This document shows, piece by piece, positions 5,636 to 8,656 of a stretch of DNA of 8,656 bases. The notes under the pieces are model-generated. The model searched no databases, was not told the origin of the DNA, and saw nothing but the letters and a program-made list of their open reading frames with translations. Source of the DNA: DASVDE01 sp035558955 (GTDB lineage: Bacteria; Actinomycetota; Thermoleophilia; Solirubrobacterales; 70-9); assembly GCA_035558955.1 (NCBI GenBank), contig DATMBX010000048.1, positions 1 to 8,656 of the forward strand, written 5' to 3'. The first letter of the stretch is position 1; every line of letters begins with the position of its first letter. A program made the position numbers and the translations under genes.

Positions 5636-6022
5636 ATGGGACAGCCGGTGGTTCACTTCGAGGTCATAGGCAAGGACGGCGACAAGCTGACGAACTACTA
5701 CTCGGAGCTGTTCGGGTGGGAGATCGACTCCGACAACCAAATGAACTACGGGCTCGTGCCACGCGAGGGGAACCTCAGCCCGGAGGGGTTCGGGATCGGC
5801 GGCGGCGTCGCCAGAGGCCCCGACGGCTACGAGGGCCACGTCACCTTCTACGTCGCGGTGCCGGACGTCGAGGCGGCGCTGCAGAAGGCTGAGAGCCTCG
5901 GCGGCGCCCGGGTGATGGGGCCGGAGACGATCATGGGCGACATGGTGCTGGGCCAGTTCACCGACCCGGAGGGCCACCTAATCGGCCTGGTCACCCCGGG
6001 CAGCGGTTCGCGAGAGTCGTAG
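5636..6022 (+). CDS. VOC (glyoxalase/bleomycin-resistance-like) superfamily protein
   Basis: This 128-residue single-module protein has the VOC beta-alpha-beta-beta-beta pattern: PVVHFEVIGKD (strand 1, His7), a helix KLTNYYSELFGWEI, then GHVTFYVAVPDVEAALQKAESLGG (second half, His68) and the closing QFTDPEGHLIGLVTP. Relatives with 'VVHFEI.GkD...FY.eLFGW' are abundant in actinobacteria and are annotated only as VOC-family proteins. The usual metal-ligand Glu in the last strand (DPxGNxxEL) is replaced by Gly117 here, so a canonical glyoxalase metal site is doubtful; a binding role is possible. A GGAGGAG ribosome site at 5627-5633 fixes the start. It lies 57 bases after the hotdog gene and could be on the same transcript or have its own promoter. 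It converges on glyS with 19 bases between stops. Confidence 0.85.
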   Translation: MGQPVVHFEVIGKDGDKLTNYYSELFGWEIDSDNQMNYGLVPREGNLSPEGFGIGGGVARGPDGYEGHVTFYVAVPDVEAALQKAESLGGARVMGPETIMGDMVLGQFTDPEGHLIGLVTPGSGSRES

Positions 6023-6041
6023 CCCCGGAGAAGCTTTTCGC

Positions 6042-7433
6042 TTAGCCCAGCTTCGGAGTGCGCCAGGGTTGGGCTAGGCGCGAGGCGAGGTCGTCGGCCA
6101 AGCCGGCGATCGGGACTCGAGTCTGCTCAAGTGAGTCGCGGTCGCGGAGGGTGACCGTGTCGTCTTCCATCGTCTGGTGGTCGACGGTGATCCCCCAGGG
6201 GGTGCCGATCTCGTCCTGGCGGCGGTAGCGCTTGCCGATCGAGCCGCCTTCGTCGAACTCTGCCGGGAGGCGTGCGCGCAGCTCGTTGAAGATCTCGCGG
6301 GCCTTCTCCGGCATGCCTTCCTTGGAGACGAGGGGGAGGACGGCGACCTTGACCGGAGCCAGACGGGGGTGGAGGCGCAGCACTGTGCGCTGGCGTCCTT
6401 CGACCTCCTCGACGTCGTAGGCGTCGACAAGGAAGGCGAGGGTGGCGCGGTCGGCCCCGGCGGCCGGCTCGATCACGTGGGGGACGTAGCGCTCTCTGGT
6501 CTGCTGGTCGAAGTAATCGAGCTTCTCGCCGCTGAACTTGGCGTGCTGGGTGAGGTCGAAGTCGCCGCGGTTGGCGATCCCCTCCAGCTCCGACCAGCCG
6601 ATCGGGAAGAGGTACTCGATGTCGCTCGTCGCCGAGGAGTAGTGGGAGAGCTCCTCGGCGCCGTGCGCGCGCACCCGCAGGAACTCGGGGCGGATGCCGA
6701 GGTCGGTGTACCAGCGCTCGCGCTCCTGCATCCAGGTCGCGTGCCACCTCTCCGCCTCGGCCGGCGGCACGAAGAACTCCATCTCCATCTGCTCGAACTC
6801 GCGGGTGCGGAAGATGAAGTTGCCCGGGGTGATCTCGTTGCGGAACGACTTGCCGATCTGGGCGATCCCGAACGGCGGCTTCTTACGGGCGAAGCCGAGC
6901 ACGTTCTTGAAGTTGATGAAGATGCCCTGCGCTGTCTCCGGCCGCAGGTAGACCTCCGAGCCTTCGCCCGCCACTGGCCCGACGTGGGTTTCGAACATCA
7001 GGTTGAACTGGCGCGGCTCCGACAGCTCGCCGCCGCAGTCGGGACAGCGCAGCTCGGCCTCGGGGTCGCCGCCCTCCGCCTCGACCGCCTCGCGCAGATG
7101 GTCCTCCCGCCAGCGCTTCTTGCACTTGCCGAGGCACTGGACGAGGGGGTCGGTGAAGCCCTCCAGGTGGCCGGAAGCCTCCCAGACTCTGGGATGCTGG
7201 AGGATCGCCGAGTCGATCGCGACGATGTCGTCGCGCTCCTGCAGCATCGCCCGCCACCACTCGGCTTTGACGTTGCCCTTCAGCAGCACCCCGTAGTGGC
7301 CGTAGTCGTAGGTCGAGCCGAGCCCGCCGTAGATCTCCGAGGAGGGGAAGACGAAGCCGCGCCGCTTGCAGAGGGCGACGATCTCCTCCATCGAAACGTC
7401 GGTCGGGCGCGTTTCCTCCGGGGCGGCTGACAT
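6042..7433 (-). CDS. glyS: Glycyl-tRNA synthetase, single-chain alpha2 type
   Basis: This 463-residue class II synthetase charges tRNA-Gly with glycine in the cytosol. The N-terminus has GFVFPSSEIYGGLGSTYDYG typical of GlyRS. Four Cys at 100, 104, 130 and 133 form the expected zinc knob inserted after the LEGFTDP segment. YLRPETAQGIF (162-172), motif 2 with FRNEITP and RTREFEQMEMEF (197-220), and the motif-3 region EPAAGADR (322-329) follow. The C-terminal anticodon-binding domain spans about 345-455 (LAPVKVAVLPL, GSIGKRYRRQDEIGTPWGITVD). Size and layout match the Thermus/actinobacterial form rather than the alpha2beta2 type. ATG 7433-7431 is chosen: a TACGGT box ends seven bases upstream, consistent with a leaderless message, and an upstream GTG (7478) would overlap the divergent FmdB gene. 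Stop TAA at 6044-6042. Confidence 0.97.
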   Translation of the reverse strand: MSAAPEETRPTDVSMEEIVALCKRRGFVFPSSEIYGGLGSTYDYGHYGVLLKGNVKAEWWRAMLQERDDIVAIDSAILQHPRVWEASGHLEGFTDPLVQCLGKCKKRWREDHLREAVEAEGGDPEAELRCPDCGGELSEPRQFNLMFETHVGPVAGEGSEVYLRPETAQGIFINFKNVLGFARKKPPFGIAQIGKSFRNEITPGNFIFRTREFEQMEMEFFVPPAEAERWHATWMQERERWYTDLGIRPEFLRVRAHGAEELSHYSSATSDIEYLFPIGWSELEGIANRGDFDLTQHAKFSGEKLDYFDQQTRERYVPHVIEPAAGADRATLAFLVDAYDVEEVEGRQRTVLRLHPRLAPVKVAVLPLVSKEGMPEKAREIFNELRARLPAEFDEGGSIGKRYRRQDEIGTPWGITVDHQTMEDDTVTLRDRDSLEQTRVPIAGLADDLASRLAQPWRTPKLG

Positions 7434-7440
7434 GCCGGAA

Positions 7441-7446
7441 ACCGTA
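7441..7446 (-). promoter_or_regulatory. -10-like box for leaderless glyS
   Basis: On the minus strand this reads TACGGT (TAnnnT), seven bases from the ATG at 7433. There is no ribosome site in those seven bases, so the message is probably leaderless. No clear -35 box. Confidence 0.4.
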
Positions 7447-7454
7447 CCTGCTGC

Positions 7455-7460
7455 GATAAT
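7455..7460 (+). promoter_or_regulatory. -10 box (GATAAT) for the FmdB gene
   Basis: GATAAT matches TATAAT at five of six positions and ends ten bases before the GTG start at 7471, predicting no leader or one of only a few bases. No -35 hexamer is evident. It overlaps the upstream region of the divergent glyS promoter within a 37-base gap. Confidence 0.45.
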
Positions 7461-7470
7461 CCCGCCCGCT

Positions 7471-7749
7471 GTGCCCATCTACGAGTACAAATGCGACAAC
7501 GGCCACGTCTTCGACGTGATCCAGCGGATGGCCGACGATCCGCTCACCGAGTGCCAGGAATGCGGCGCCCCGGCGGTGCGCGTCCTGCACCCCGTCGCGA
7601 TCCACTTCAAGGGCAGCGGCTTCCACAACACCGACTACGGGAAGAAGAAGACCGGCGCGGCCGCCTCGGAGAGCGCCAAGGACTCCGGGGCGGACTCGAG
7701 CGACTCCAAGTCCTCAAGCGACGCCAAAGCTCCCGCCAAAGTCGACTAG
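7471..7749 (+). CDS. FmdB-family zinc-ribbon protein with Ser/Lys/Ala-rich tail
   Basis: This is a 92-residue protein. The N-terminal 55 or so residues follow the FmdB/CxxC_CxxC_SSSS pattern: PIYEYKCDNGHVFDVIQRMADDPLTECQECG, then the KGSGFHNTDYG hallmark. The second knuckle is a normal CxxC (CQEC), but the first is C-D-N-G-H, where most relatives have CxxCGH, so zinc may be held by Cys-His or the site may be partial. From about residue 57 the tail is low-complexity (KKKTGAAASES...) and probably disordered. FmdB proteins were named as putative regulators of amidase/formamidase genes, and their biochemical role is unresolved. Start is GTG at 7471, where the MPIYEY family N-terminus begins; there is no ribosome site and a GATAAT box is just upstream. 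It diverges from glyS and its stop is seven bases from the LCP gene's stop. Confidence 0.9.
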   Translation: MPIYEYKCDNGHVFDVIQRMADDPLTECQECGAPAVRVLHPVAIHFKGSGFHNTDYGKKKTGAAASESAKDSGADSSDSKSSSDAKAPAKVD

Positions 7750-7756
7750 CGCGTCG

Positions 7757-8656
7757 TCACCCCAGCAAGCGCTTGACCGCGCGGCGGCGCTCCGATTCCG
7801 GGACTTCGATGCTGGCGTCCGGGCCCGGGCCGCAGCCCGAGTTGGCGCCACCGCAGAGCACGTCGGCTCTGGAGTCGCCGCCGATTGCCGCCGCCAGCAC
7901 CAGTTGCGGCATCGTCAGCAAGCCCATGTCACTGACGAACGCCTTCGGCGCGTCCCAGCCGATGATCGGTCCCTTGACGAAGTTGTAGGGGATGCGGAGC
8001 GGGTCGGTGAGGCGTCCCTTGATGCCGCTGATCACCGCCTGCTGGGCCTCCGCCCGATCGTAGTCGTCGTAGCCAAGGGAGTAGGCGCTGACGCCGGGGC
8101 CGGGGCATTCGCTGACCTTGCGGATGCGCGCGTAGGTCAGCGCCTGCTCTCCGTCGAGCGTGTTCTCGCCCTTGCCGAGGCGCAGCGTGGAACCGCCCTG
8201 GCCGCCGCCGGCCCCGCCGGATATGTCCGCGCAGATCTTGTGCGGCACGTCGACCACGACACCGCCGACCGCGTCGATCAGCTGCTCGAAGCCGGTGAAG
8301 TCGACGATCGCCACATGGTCCACCTCGATCCCGAGGAAGTCCTCGACCGCCTCGATCTGCGCCGCCGCGCCGCCGTAGGCATAGGCCCCGTTGATCTCCT
8401 GCGGAATCTGGTCGGGGATCTCGGCGTAGGCGTCGCGGGGGATCGAGAGTTTGCGGAAGGCGCCGCCCCCGGCGCGGATCAGCATCAGCGTGTCTGCTCG
8501 GAACTGCCCCACCGAGCAGCTGCCATGGGGAGCGTCGCCGTTGGCCTGCTGCTCGTAGCACTCTTCCGACGGGGCAGCTCCCGGCTCCTGGGTGTCGGGC
8601 GGGCGGGCGTCGGTGCCGATCACCAGGATCGTCTGCGCGGTCGGCAGCAGCAGCGG
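7757..8656 (-). CDS. LytR-CpsA-Psr (LCP) family glycopolymer transferase, N-terminus outside window
   Basis: At least 299 residues are open to the window edge; the missing part should hold the N-terminal membrane anchor. The visible start, PLLLPTAQTILVIGTDAR, is the first LCP strand and the GTDAR motif. RADTLMLIR, LSIPRDAYAEIP, EINGAYAYGG, GIEVDHVAIVDFTGFEQLIDAVGGV and LDGEQALTYARIRK follow in the family order, keeping the Arg residues of FRADT, SIPRD and YARIR that bind the polyprenyl pyrophosphate substrate. LCP enzymes transfer glycopolymers from lipid carriers to peptidoglycan or arabinogalactan outside the membrane. Six Cys occur in the visible part (numbering from the GTG at 8623: 22, 36, 131, 173, 257, 264), which suits three extracytoplasmic disulfides. 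The loop between GTDAR and RADT is long (about 35 residues) and holds two of them. The C-terminus ends soon after an acidic/basic tail; no LytR_C domain follows. Confidence 0.9.
   Translation of the reverse strand, partial: PLLLPTAQTILVIGTDARPPDTQEPGAAPSEECYEQQANGDAPHGSCSVGQFRADTLMLIRAGGGAFRKLSIPRDAYAEIPDQIPQEINGAYAYGGAAAQIEAVEDFLGIEVDHVAIVDFTGFEQLIDAVGGVVVDVPHKICADISGGAGGGQGGSTLRLGKGENTLDGEQALTYARIRKVSECPGPGVSAYSLGYDDYDRAEAQQAVISGIKGRLTDPLRIPYNFVKGPIIGWDAPKAFVSDMGLLTMPQLVLAAAIGGDSRADVLCGGANSGCGPGPDASIEVPESERRRAVKRLLG

Noticed and set aside
6023..6041. Possible bidirectional terminator between the VOC and glyS stops
   Set aside because: It contains the AAGCTT palindrome and a short T run, but the best stem is only three base pairs with a four-base loop.
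6043..6076. Inverted repeat TAGCCCA/TGGGCTA at the 3' end of glyS
   Set aside because: Seven pairs with a 20-base loop inside coding sequence and no T run; not convincing as a terminator.
6177..7430. Plus-strand open frame opposite glyS (417 codons)
   Set aside because: It is a codon-bias shadow of a conserved synthetase, with no ribosome site or domain signature.
7434..7478. N-terminal extension of glyS to an upstream GTG at 7478
   Set aside because: It would overlap the start of the divergent FmdB gene, and the extra 15 residues do not resemble the GlyRS N-terminus; the ATG at 7433 has a well-placed -10 box.
1..8656. CRISPR arrays, insertion sequences, phage genes, tRNA or rRNA genes
   Set aside because: No regularly spaced repeats, transposase or integrase motifs, terminal inverted repeats with target duplications, or tRNA cloverleaf signatures were found on either strand by reading.

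Overview
The window looks like ordinary chromosome from a high-GC actinobacterium. Strong G/C preference at third codon positions, many genes that appear leaderless, single-chain (alpha2-type) glycyl-tRNA synthetase, an LCP-family wall enzyme and a FmdB protein all fit. The style of the small coiled-coil protein and of the tandem hotdog protein reminds me of Solirubrobacterales/Thermoleophilia, but that placement is inference. I see no mobile element, CRISPR array, rRNA or tRNA, and no gene-free stretch longer than about 110 bases.

Region 1 (1-640): the 3' end of a probable TetR-family regulator, a 106-base gap with a small hairpin and a -10-like box, and a small tail-anchored coiled-coil protein built from three 18-residue repeats.

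Region 2 (641-4460, minus strand; transcription runs from high to low coordinates): a bile acid:sodium symporter-family carrier, then an acyl-CoA ligase-type AMP-forming enzyme, then, after 111 bases, a protein that fuses an R2-like ligand-binding oxidase (R2lox) domain to a C-terminal SCP2 sterol/lipid-carrier domain. The gap before the oxidase carries a perfect Crp/GlxR-type palindrome. The set reads as uptake, CoA activation and oxidation of a hydrophobic acid. The substrate is unknown.

Region 3 (4538-6022, plus strand): divergent from the carrier, an ABM-like small protein, a tandem hotdog-fold protein and a VOC/glyoxalase-like protein. A 9-of-10 direct repeat with 11-bp spacing lies just upstream of the VOC gene.

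Region 4 (6042-8656): glycyl-tRNA synthetase (minus strand) and a FmdB zinc-ribbon protein (plus strand) diverge from a 37-bp gap, and both appear leaderless. An LCP-family cell-wall glycopolymer transferase (minus strand, N-terminus beyond the window) converges on FmdB.

The most notable items are the R2lox-SCP2 fusion, which keeps all six metal ligands and both residues of the Val-Tyr crosslink known from characterised R2lox proteins, and the Crp-like operator in front of it.
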